A DNA stretch of 11,659 nucleotides from Verrucomicrobiota bacterium. Its GTDB lineage: Bacteria > Verrucomicrobiota > Verrucomicrobiia > Opitutales > UBA953. The notes under the pieces are model-generated. The model was not told the DNA's origin. It searched no databases and was given only the letters and a program-made list of their open reading frames with translations. Shown piece by piece: positions 1 through 7,380 of the stretch. The position numbers and the translations under genes are program-made. How positions within the stretch are numbered: position 1 is the first letter of the stretch; each line of letters starts with the position of its first letter. Location: positions 1 through 11,659 of the forward strand of contig RFQN01000031.1 of NCBI GenBank assembly GCA_009924965.1, in the 5' to 3' direction.

Positions 1-192
1 GCCGAGGTGGGACATCAGCACCAGGGAGGCGCCGCCTTCGAGCAGGAACTTGATCGTCGGCAGGGCCGCGGCGATACGCTGGGTATTCGTGATGGCGCCG
101 GTCTTCTTGTCCTGGGGGACGTTGAAGTCGACACGGACGAGGACACGCTGGCCCTTGACGGAGCCGAGTTCGCGGAGGGTAGGAGCAGGCAT
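1..192 (-). CDS. pgk: Phosphoglycerate kinase, N-terminal 64 residues (runs off the left edge)
   Basis: Reversible transfer of phosphate from 1,3-bisphosphoglycerate to ADP in cytosolic glycolysis. The minus-strand frame opens at ATG 192-190 and stays open to base 1, giving 64 residues of a protein that normally has about 390-400. Visible signatures are the family's N-terminal substrate-binding stretch VLVRVDFNVP (residues 17-26), TNTQRIAAALPTI (35-47), and SHLG at the cut edge, the start of the family SHLGRP motif. The gene follows gapA on the same strand, the common glycolytic gene order, with 165 bases between gapA stop and this ATG. An intrinsic terminator lies in that gap, so pgk probably depends on partial read-through or its own promoter. 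I see no clear Shine-Dalgarno sequence. The identity is secure; nothing can be said about the C-terminal domain. Confidence 0.95.
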   Translation of the reverse strand, partial: MPAPTLRELGSVKGQRVLVRVDFNVPQDKKTGAITNTQRIAAALPTIKFLLEGGASLVLMSHLG

Positions 193-300
193 GGTGGTGA
201 AAGGGAGCACAGAAAGGCGTAAGGCCAAGGGTGGGAAGAACAAACCGCCCGTGGCCTCGCAAACCCTCGTAACCGCCCTCCCCCGCCGCGCCGAGAGCCC

Positions 301-335
301 AAAACAAGACAGGCGACCCGGATGGGCCGCCTGTC
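301..335 (-). terminator. Intrinsic terminator downstream of gapA
   Basis: Bases 308-315 (GACAGGCG) are perfectly complementary to 328-335 (CGCCTGTC). Inside them CCC 317-319 can pair with GGG 324-326 around the loop GGAT. Read on the minus strand, the hairpin is followed at once by TTGTTTT (307-301), the expected U-rich tail. It begins 22 bases past the gapA stop codon and lies about 110 bases before the pgk start, so it should end or reduce gapA transcription before pgk. Confidence 0.8.
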
Positions 336-357
336 GCGGAAGGAAACTCAGCGAGGC

Positions 358-1194
<837 letters not shown>

Positions 1195-1281
1195 GGTGTG
1201 TTGAGAAGATTGGGTTTCGCGCGGGAGCGGAAAGGGATGAAAAAGGGAGACCCACCCGCCATTGGCAAGCGGAGAATGCGT

Positions 1282-3651
1282 TTAAGCCTCAACAACCCAA
1301 ACTCCGCAGCCCAAGGCGGGCAACGAGAGGGTTCCGGCGACGATTCGCGGGGCGGCCGCGGCCGCATGACGGGTCCCTGGACGGGGCGAGAGGACGACGG
1401 GCTGCCAGTCGGCGGAGACGGGCAAAGGCAGGTCTACCGGGTGGCCATGGGGGTTGCAGGCCACGAGGATGCGGTCGGGGCCAAGTTTCCGGTCAGCGTT
1501 CAGGACGGCTACAAAGGCCTCCCCACCCTGCTGGTGGGCGGCTTGCATCCAGCCCGGGGACACGGCCTGACGTGGCCGCAGGCCGATGCCTTGTGGCGAG
1601 AGCCGGAAACGGATCAACTGAGCGACAAAGTCATGCTCATCGCGAAAACGCTCGAGACGGACCGGGTCCAAGCGATTCAAGTCGCCCCGTCGCCAGGTGT
1701 TGGCCACCCCGCGCTTGGTCATGAGGAAATCCTGCCCCGCCGAAAGCATGGGGATGCCCGCCGAACAGAGCAGGATCACGTGCATCAAGCGTGTGCGCAG
1801 GATGTCGGACGAAGTTGGGTCTTGGGCGTCCGCCCCGGGTTGTTCGGTGATGCGGTCCAGCCACGCCATGTCGTCGTGCGACTGCGCGTAACGCAGGCGG
1901 GCCGCCGGCCGGAAGGCGCAGGCCGCCATTTGATGAAGCAAATCGGCCGCGCGCGCGTGGCCTCGCACATAGGCAGGCAAGAACTCACGGAAGGCATCGT
2001 CCCAACTCGTCCACGTGGTGTGGTCGAGGTCGCGGGCGATGTGTCCACGGAAGCTCCACGGCTCGGCGATGAGGATCTTTTCAGGCCGCTGCGCGCGGAA
2101 GTCTTCTTCGATTTCGCGCAGCAACGGCGTGCCCAATAGCTCGGCCAAGTCGAGGCGGACGCCATCCACGCCCAAGGTCGTGGTCCAGTGCTGAAGCGAG
2201 GCGAGGACGAGCCGGCGAAACAGCGGGGCCTCGGCGCGGACATCGTTGCCGCAGCCGCTCCAGTTCGAGAGTTCGCCCTTGGAATCGACGCGGTAATAAT
2301 AACTCGGGTCGATCGCCTGCAGCGCGTTCGGAGCGCCGAAATGGTTCAGCACAAGGTCCATGATCACCGCCAGGCCCGCATCATGGCAGGCCCGCACCAG
2401 GTCACGGAAAGCCTCGGTTGAGTTGACCGTCGCGGCATCGTCCCAGGCATACGGCATCGCCGGCGCGAAGACCGTGATGGGCATGTAGCCCCAATGGTAT
2501 TCCTCGGGGCCGCCGCGCTCGTAATCCGTGCAGGGCAAGAGCTCCAACGCGTTCACACCCAGCGAGCGCAGGTAAGCACCATCGCGGCGGATCCACGCGG
2601 CCAAATCGTGGAAGCCCGGGATGCCTTGGGTCGTGGTCAGGCCGAGAAGATCGCGCACGTGCGCCTCGACGATGACGAGGTCTTCGACCGCGGGCGTGAC
2701 GAAACCGTCTTGGAAATCGGCCAGTTCGGCGGGGCCGCAGACCACGCCCGCGTCGAAGCTCAGCCGTTTGGCCCAAGGGTCGAAAGTCCGGCGGCCATCG
2801 ATGTCCCAAAGGTAAATCGCATCGGTCAGGTCTTCCGCGACGAAGCCCTCCCACGCACCCTGCCCCGCCGGCTTCAACTCCAAGCAGCCAGGTAGAGGTG
2901 CCGTCGCAGCCCCAGCCGCCCCGCGGCGCGCATAGCCGACGCTGACCGTGCGGGCGCGCGGCGCGAAGACACGGAAGGTCGTGCCCTCCGCGGAGACGGT
3001 GGCGCCGAAGGGGCCGGGCGGCTCGAGCACGTCGAGCGGATCCGAGGCCAGCACTTCGCAGAATTCGACCAAGTCATCGTGCTCAAAGAGCACGCGCACG
3101 GGATGCTGCTCCGGCGCCGCGCCGGTCGCGGTGAAACGAAAGACATGGCGGTTCGTGCGGGCCCGCTCGACAGTGAGGTTGCGGTTGCCGTGGTCATCGC
3201 GCTGGACGTTGTCCGCATCATGCGGCGGCTCCAGCCAACGGCCATCGGTGCGGATGAACTTGAACGGCACCGCGTCTGCTTCCCCTAGAACCTGCGCCAA
3301 CGGCGCGCTGAGCTCGAAGCCCTCGGCACCCAGCAGGCAGACCGCGTGCAGGGTCCACGGGGCCATGTCCGCGACCCGTCCCCAGTCGTTGAAGGGCCCG
3401 AGGACCCGCAGGCTGTCGTCGGTCGCTTCAGGACAGAGCGGCTTCCAGAGGAAGAAGTGCACCCGATCGCCTTCGATCCAACAACCCGAACGCGTGGCCC
3501 AAGCCTGGGCCTCCGCCCGTTCCAAGCTCACCAGCACGGCCGGCTCGTTCAATTGCAGCGGTGGGAGCGTCTCCGCCGGCCAATCGCAGGCCAAGGCGAC
3601 CAGGCCCGAGGCCTCGGTCTCCCAGCGCGCGCTGGCGAGCAGTCGGTTCAT
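1282..3651 (-). CDS. GH13 debranching-type glycoside hydrolase (pullulanase/isoamylase-like) with two N-terminal starch-binding-like modules
   Basis: Predicted to hydrolyse alpha-1,6 branch links in glycogen or starch-type glucans; no signal peptide is seen, so probably cytosolic glycogen turnover. Numbering is from the ATG at 3651 (789 residues). A glycogen-binding-like module lies at about 65-165 (GPFNDWG, then FKFIRTDGRW). A CBM48-like module lies at about 212-305 (PPGPFGATV, TTFRVFAPRA). The GH13 barrel follows with YHWGYMP (385-391), region I DLVLNH (432-437), NWSGCGND (463-470), region II VDGVRLDLAE with nucleophile Asp501, region III IAEPW with acid/base Glu530, and region IV SHDD with Asp593. 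A beta-sandwich-like tail ends at VWVVEA. The catalytic triad is complete. I chose ATG 3651 because AAGGA lies four bases upstream; an in-frame TTG at 3690 would add 13 residues just after an in-frame stop. The exact linkage specificity is inferred, and a transferase role is not excluded. It lies upstream of gapA on the same strand. Confidence 0.88.
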   Translation of the reverse strand: MNRLLASARWETEASGLVALACDWPAETLPPLQLNEPAVLVSLERAEAQAWATRSGCWIEGDRVHFFLWKPLCPEATDDSLRVLGPFNDWGRVADMAPWTLHAVCLLGAEGFELSAPLAQVLGEADAVPFKFIRTDGRWLEPPHDADNVQRDDHGNRNLTVERARTNRHVFRFTATGAAPEQHPVRVLFEHDDLVEFCEVLASDPLDVLEPPGPFGATVSAEGTTFRVFAPRARTVSVGYARRGAAGAATAPLPGCLELKPAGQGAWEGFVAEDLTDAIYLWDIDGRRTFDPWAKRLSFDAGVVCGPAELADFQDGFVTPAVEDLVIVEAHVRDLLGLTTTQGIPGFHDLAAWIRRDGAYLRSLGVNALELLPCTDYERGGPEEYHWGYMPITVFAPAMPYAWDDAATVNSTEAFRDLVRACHDAGLAVIMDLVLNHFGAPNALQAIDPSYYYRVDSKGELSNWSGCGNDVRAEAPLFRRLVLASLQHWTTTLGVDGVRLDLAELLGTPLLREIEEDFRAQRPEKILIAEPWSFRGHIARDLDHTTWTSWDDAFREFLPAYVRGHARAADLLHQMAACAFRPAARLRYAQSHDDMAWLDRITEQPGADAQDPTSSDILRTRLMHVILLCSAGIPMLSAGQDFLMTKRGVANTWRRGDLNRLDPVRLERFRDEHDFVAQLIRFRLSPQGIGLRPRQAVSPGWMQAAHQQGGEAFVAVLNADRKLGPDRILVACNPHGHPVDLPLPVSADWQPVVLSPRPGTRHAAAAAPRIVAGTLSLPALGCGVWVVEA

Positions 3652-3733
3652 GGCGTCCTTGATGCGGGCGGAGAAATCCTTGGCGAGCAAAAGCGGGCTT
3701 CACTCCGAGCGAAACAAGGCTCACATTGCCGAG
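3652..3733. promoter_or_regulatory. Divergent intergenic region between the GH13 and methyltransferase genes
   Basis: Only 82 bases separate the chosen starts of two genes reading away from each other, so both promoters should lie in or just around this stretch. I do not see a convincing -10/-35 pair for either direction or an operator-like palindrome. The assignment rests on gene layout alone. Confidence 0.4.
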
Positions 3734-4615
3734 GTGAACATCCAAGTTCTAGTCAGCGATTGGGAAGGCCACCGCCTTCTGGACTCCGGCGACGGCCTCA
3801 AGCTCGAGGAAATCGGCGGCGTCCGCATGGTGCGCAGCGAGCCCAAGGCTTGGTGGCGCCAAAGCCTCCCGCGCGCCGAATGGGCCAAGGCCGTGGCCGT
3901 CCATGAAGAAGGCGGCCGCGAAGGCCGCTGGAAGCTCAACGGCAATTGCCCCCGCGACTGGGAGACCAAGCTCGGCAAGCTCAAGCTGCAGCTGCGCTTC
4001 ATGGACAATTCCAAGCAGTTCGGCGTCTTCGCCGAGCAGTCCCCCCACTGGAAATGGCTGTCCGAACAGAAGGCGAACGGCGCCAACCGCCCTCGCCTGC
4101 TCAACCTTTTCGGCTACACCGGCGCCGCTTCGCTCGTCGCCGCGCAGGCCGGCTGGCACGTCACGCACGTCGACGCCTCCAAGCCCGCGGTCGCTTGGGG
4201 CCGCCGCAACCAGGAGGCCTCCGGCATGGCCGCCGAGCCCATCCGCTGGATCATCGAAGACGCCCCGACTTTCGTGAAGCGCGAGATCAAACGCGGCAAT
4301 CAGTACGAGGCCGTGCTCATGGATCCCCCCGCCTTCGGCCGTGGCCCCACCGGCGAGTTCTGGAAGGTCGAACAGGACTTGGCCCCGCTCTTGCGCTCCT
4401 GCCGTGAACTGCTTTCGCCGCAGGCGCAGTTCATGATCCTCACGGTCTACACCATCGACGCATCCTCCATCCTTTGCCACAACCTGCTCGAAGAATGCAC
4501 GAGCGGGCTGGGCGGCCGGATCGACATCGGCGAATTGGCCCTGAAGCAGGAAGGCAACGGACGCCTGCTCCCGCTGTCCCTCTGGGGGCGTTGGCAGGCC
4601 AACGCAAAGGGCTAG
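3734..4615 (+). CDS. Class I SAM-dependent methyltransferase, RlmI-like (probable RNA methyltransferase)
   Basis: Likely transfers methyl from S-adenosylmethionine to a nucleic-acid base, by resemblance to the RlmI-type 23S rRNA cytosine methyltransferases. The 293 residues comprise an N-terminal beta-rich region (about 1-85) with LLDSGDGLKLE, then a Rossmann methyltransferase fold. SAM motif I is LLNLFGYTGAA (122-132), an acidic residue follows in THVDAS (144-149), and motif IV is VLMDPPAFGRGP (194-205), the DPP(A/K)F form typical of this group. The PUA domain at the N-terminus of true RlmI is absent, so the RNA target is uncertain. The open frame continues far upstream opposite the GH13 gene, but that part is a shadow. 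GTG 3734 is chosen because family proteins start shortly before the LLDSGDG motif. No good Shine-Dalgarno is present, so the start could shift by a few codons. It diverges from the GH13 gene and precedes trpE by 80 bases. Confidence 0.82.
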   Translation: MNIQVLVSDWEGHRLLDSGDGLKLEEIGGVRMVRSEPKAWWRQSLPRAEWAKAVAVHEEGGREGRWKLNGNCPRDWETKLGKLKLQLRFMDNSKQFGVFAEQSPHWKWLSEQKANGANRPRLLNLFGYTGAASLVAAQAGWHVTHVDASKPAVAWGRRNQEASGMAAEPIRWIIEDAPTFVKREIKRGNQYEAVLMDPPAFGRGPTGEFWKVEQDLAPLLRSCRELLSPQAQFMILTVYTIDASSILCHNLLEECTSGLGGRIDIGELALKQEGNGRLLPLSLWGRWQANAKG

Positions 4616-4683
4616 TCGCCCCTTGAGACGGAGATTCGCCCGCCGGGTTGGTTATTAGGTTTCCTCCCAGCGGAGAATCCGTC

Positions 4684-4695
4684 TAGATTCAAACC
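4684..4695 (+). promoter_or_regulatory. Possible -10 element of a leaderless trpE transcript
   Basis: TAGATT (4684-4689) resembles the -10 consensus and is followed by only six bases before the trpE GTG, the spacing expected if transcription starts at or next to the start codon. No Shine-Dalgarno is found before this GTG. The best -35 partner at an 18-base spacing, TTTCCT (4660-4665), is weak. This is a suggestion only. Confidence 0.25.
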
Positions 4696-6192
4696 GTGAG
4701 CCTAGTCCCCGACCAAGCCGCCTTCCGCGAGTTCGCCCGCAACAGCGACATCGTGCCCGTCTGCCTCGACCTGATGGCCGACCTGGAGACGCCCGTCTCG
4801 GTCTACGCGCGCCTGCGCAGCCAAGGGGCCAGTTTCCTCTTCGAATCCGTCACCGGCGGCGAACACATCGGACGCTACAGCTTCTGCGGCGCCAACCCGG
4901 CCCTCACCCTCACCTCGTGGGAAGACAAGACCGAGAAGGTCTACCGCGACGGCCGCAAGGAATCCTTCCCCACCCCGAAGGACCCCCTGGAGCTCGTCAA
5001 AAAGGAAGTCGCCGGCCTCCGGGTCGCCCAAGTCCCTGGCCTGCCTCCGTTTGTCGGCGGCATGGTCGGCATGGTCGGCTACGAGTACGTCCACCGCACC
5101 GAGCCCACGGTCCCGCGTCCTGCCAAGGACCCCGCCGGCACACCGCTGACCCATTTCATGCTCGTCGACCGGGTCGTCGCCTTCGACAACGCCCGCCAGA
5201 CGCTGCGCCTGATCGTCAACACGCGGATCACCTCGCCTGACCAAGCCGACGCCATCTGGCTCGCCGCCAAGCGAGACCTCGAAGCGCTCAAGGCCATCGT
5301 CACCGGCCCGCGAGCCGCCCAAGCCGCCGAGCTCCCGGCCGACGCCGGTTTCGCCGTTGGCCAGTCCAACGTCAGCCAGCCCGCCTTCGAAGCCGCCGTC
5401 CACCGCACCCAAGAGTACGTCCGCGCCGGCGATTGCGTGCAGGTCGTGCTCTCGCGCCGCACGGACGTGCCGTTCAAGGGCGAGCCGCTCGACCTCTACC
5501 GCGTCCTCCGCCACGTCAACCCGTCGCCGTACATGTTCGTCATTGAGACGGGCCTGGGCTTCGACGTCGTGGGCGCTTCGCCCGAAGTGAATGTCCGCCT
5601 GACCGGCCGACGCTGCGAGATCCGGCCCATCGCCGGCACCCGCCCGCGCGGCCTCGATGAAGCCGCCGACCGCCGCCTGGAAGCCGACCTCTTGGCTGAC
5701 CCGAAGGAACGCGCCGAGCACCTGATGCTGGTCGACCTGGCCCGCAATGACCTCGGCCGCGTCTGCGTCCCGGGCACCGTGACCGTCCCGGCCTACGCCA
5801 TCATCGAGCGCTACTCGCACGTGATGCACATCGTCTCGCAGGTCGAAGGCGACCTCTCGCCTAAGCACGACGCCTTCGACCTCTTCCGCGCGACCTTCCC
5901 GGCCGGCACGCTCTCGGGCGCCCCGAAGGTACGCGCGATGCAGATCATCTCCGAACTCGAAGGCGAACGCCGCGGCGTCTACGGCGGGGCCGTCGGCTAC
6001 TTCGGCTTCGATGGCGGCCACGACTCCTGCATCGTCATCCGCACGGCCTCCTTGCGCAACGGCGTCGCCAGCATGCAGGCCGGCGCCGGCGTCGTGGCGG
6101 ATTCGGTCCCCACGGCGGAATACGAAGAGACGGTCAACAAGTCCAAAGGCGTGCTCCGAGCCCTCGGGCTCGCCGCCGGTCTGAAGTCCTGA
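4696..6192 (+). CDS. trpE: Anthranilate synthase component I
   Basis: Converts chorismate, with ammonia from the glutamine amidotransferase partner TrpG, to anthranilate in the first committed step of tryptophan synthesis. The 498-residue length is typical. The N-terminal domain has FLFESV (47-52), equivalent to the LLES feedback-inhibition element, followed by IGRYSFCG (58-65). The chorismate-binding domain (about 225-490) has CVQVVLSRR (247-255), PSPYMFVIE, GASPEVNVRL (293-302), IRPIAGTRPRG (309-319), HLMLVDLARND (342-352), GTLSGAPKVRAM (404-415) and GAGVVADS (463-470). These make TrpE more likely than PabB or an isochorismate synthase, although PabB cannot be fully excluded by eye. Neither trpG nor other trp genes are visible in the window. 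GTG is the chosen start because the family N-terminus begins here. The sigma factor gene begins five bases after the stop, suggesting one transcript. Confidence 0.93.
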   Translation: MSLVPDQAAFREFARNSDIVPVCLDLMADLETPVSVYARLRSQGASFLFESVTGGEHIGRYSFCGANPALTLTSWEDKTEKVYRDGRKESFPTPKDPLELVKKEVAGLRVAQVPGLPPFVGGMVGMVGYEYVHRTEPTVPRPAKDPAGTPLTHFMLVDRVVAFDNARQTLRLIVNTRITSPDQADAIWLAAKRDLEALKAIVTGPRAAQAAELPADAGFAVGQSNVSQPAFEAAVHRTQEYVRAGDCVQVVLSRRTDVPFKGEPLDLYRVLRHVNPSPYMFVIETGLGFDVVGASPEVNVRLTGRRCEIRPIAGTRPRGLDEAADRRLEADLLADPKERAEHLMLVDLARNDLGRVCVPGTVTVPAYAIIERYSHVMHIVSQVEGDLSPKHDAFDLFRATFPAGTLSGAPKVRAMQIISELEGERRGVYGGAVGYFGFDGGHDSCIVIRTASLRNGVASMQAGAGVVADSVPTAEYEETVNKSKGVLRALGLAAGLKS

Positions 6193-6197
6193 CTTCC

Positions 6198-7268
6198 GTG
6201 CCCAAGGCCAAGCCCACGAAGAAGGACAAGGAGCCCAAGCCGTTGCCCGTCGTGGCGACGCCGCCACCGGCCCCGCCCGTCGACGCGGACCCGACGGAGC
6301 CCGGTGAATCCTGGGAGAAGCTCTCGCCCGACGAGCGTTCGCCGATCCGCAGCTACCTCGACCAGATCGGCAAGACGCCCTTGCTGACGCTGGAGCAGGA
6401 GACCGCCTTGGCCCGGCGCGTCCTCAAGGGCGACGAAGCCGCGCGCCAGCACATGATCCAGGCGAACCTCCGCCTCGTCGTGCGCATCGCCAAAGACTAC
6501 GACAATTTCGGCCTGCCGTTGATGGACCTCATCAGCGAAGGCAACTTCGGCCTCATCAAGGCCGTCGAACGCTTCGACCCGGACAAAGGCGGCAAGCTCA
6601 GCACCTACGCCGCGTGGTGGATCAAGCAGGCCATCAAGCGCGCCTTGGCCTCGAACGGGAAGACCATCCGCCTGCCCGTGCACATGGTGGACCGCATCGC
6701 CCAGATGCGCCGCGTGTCCAATCAGCTCGCCAAGGAACTCGAACGCGAGCCGACCAACGACGAGATCGCGCAGGCCATGGACATCCCCTTGTCGAAGGTG
6801 GTGCACATGAAGTCGGTCGCCAACCGCGCCGCCTCCCTGGACCAGCCGGTAGGCGAAGACGGCGACGCCACGCTCGGCGACCTGGTGAAGGACGAGTCCG
6901 CCCGCTCGCCGTTCGAGAACCTCCGCGGCAAGTCGGACCTGACGGAGATCGCCGAGATGCTTGCGCACCTGGAGCCCCGCGAAGCGGAGGTCATCACCTT
7001 GCGCTTCGGCCTGAACGGGGAAAGCCCGCTGACGCTCGAAGAGGTCGGCGAACTCTTCAAGCTCACCCGCGAGCGCGTCCGCCAGCTCCAGCAGTCGGCG
7101 CTGATGCAGCTGCGCCGCATGATGACCGAGCGGCAAAAGCTCCTGACCCCCGAGGACGTCCGCAAGAACCGGATGGCCGACGCCCGGGCCGAGGTGCTCC
7201 GCGAGTTCTTCCGTTCCAAGGGCGCCCAAGTGCCCGACCGCCGCCGCCTCGACCGCGAAGGGCTCTAA
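6198..7268 (+). CDS. RNA polymerase sigma-70 factor, RpoD/SigA-like, lacking region 1.1
   Basis: Directs core RNA polymerase to promoters of the -35/-10 type. The 356 residues start with a Lys/Pro-rich, probably disordered tail (1-40) in place of region 1.1. Region 1.2 follows (SPIRSYLDQIGKTPLLT, 48-64), then region 2 (about 80-155, including NLRLVVRIAKDY, the FDPDKGGKLSTYAAWWIKQ core-binding and -10 recognition stretch, and IKRAL). Region 3 spans about 156-240 and region 4 about 250-312. Its helix-turn-helix LTLEEVGELFKLTRERVRQLQ (278-298) reads the -35 box. About 45 charged residues extend past region 4. The lack of region 1.1 and the short length allow either the housekeeping factor of a lineage with short SigA or a group 2 (RpoS/HrdB-like) factor, so no symbol is given. 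GTG 6198 lies five bases after the trpE stop, without a Shine-Dalgarno; translation may be coupled. Confidence 0.92.
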   Translation: MPKAKPTKKDKEPKPLPVVATPPPAPPVDADPTEPGESWEKLSPDERSPIRSYLDQIGKTPLLTLEQETALARRVLKGDEAARQHMIQANLRLVVRIAKDYDNFGLPLMDLISEGNFGLIKAVERFDPDKGGKLSTYAAWWIKQAIKRALASNGKTIRLPVHMVDRIAQMRRVSNQLAKELEREPTNDEIAQAMDIPLSKVVHMKSVANRAASLDQPVGEDGDATLGDLVKDESARSPFENLRGKSDLTEIAEMLAHLEPREAEVITLRFGLNGESPLTLEEVGELFKLTRERVRQLQQSALMQLRRMMTERQKLLTPEDVRKNRMADARAEVLREFFRSKGAQVPDRRRLDREGL

Positions 7269-7380
7269 GGAGAGGTGGCGAGGATTAGGCTGGCCTGCCC
7301 TAGTGTCGGCGGGGGGACGCTTATTTTTAGGCACCCTCAGCCCGACGCCAGTCTGGCAGGAGACTTGCTGAACATTGGGC

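Noticed and set aside
1195..1281. Terminator of the GH13 gene or promoter of gapA
   Set aside because: On the minus strand there is a CCC-TTTTTC stretch, but the preceding stem is only three or four pairs. No convincing -35/-10 pair was found either.
2948..3733. Upstream extension of the methyltransferase frame over the GH13 gene
   Set aside because: The extra 262 codons are Ser/Arg/Thr-rich shadow sequence, and the family homology begins only near GTG 3734.
4607..4624. Small inverted repeat AAGGGC / GCCCCTT over the methyltransferase stop codon
   Set aside because: Short stem with an unpaired base and no following U-run; too weak to call a terminator.
4702..6267. 521-codon open frame on the minus strand across trpE
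   Set aside because: Antisense to a complete, motif-rich TrpE; the composition is that of a complementary-strand shadow with no recognisable domain.
7269..7380. Possible terminator or promoter in the gap between the sigma factor and ATP-grasp genes
   Set aside because: The AT island TTATTTTTAG near 7321 and several four- to six-base complements are present, but no proper -35/-10 pair or strong hairpin with a U-tail could be built. The 112 bases contain no gene that I can see.
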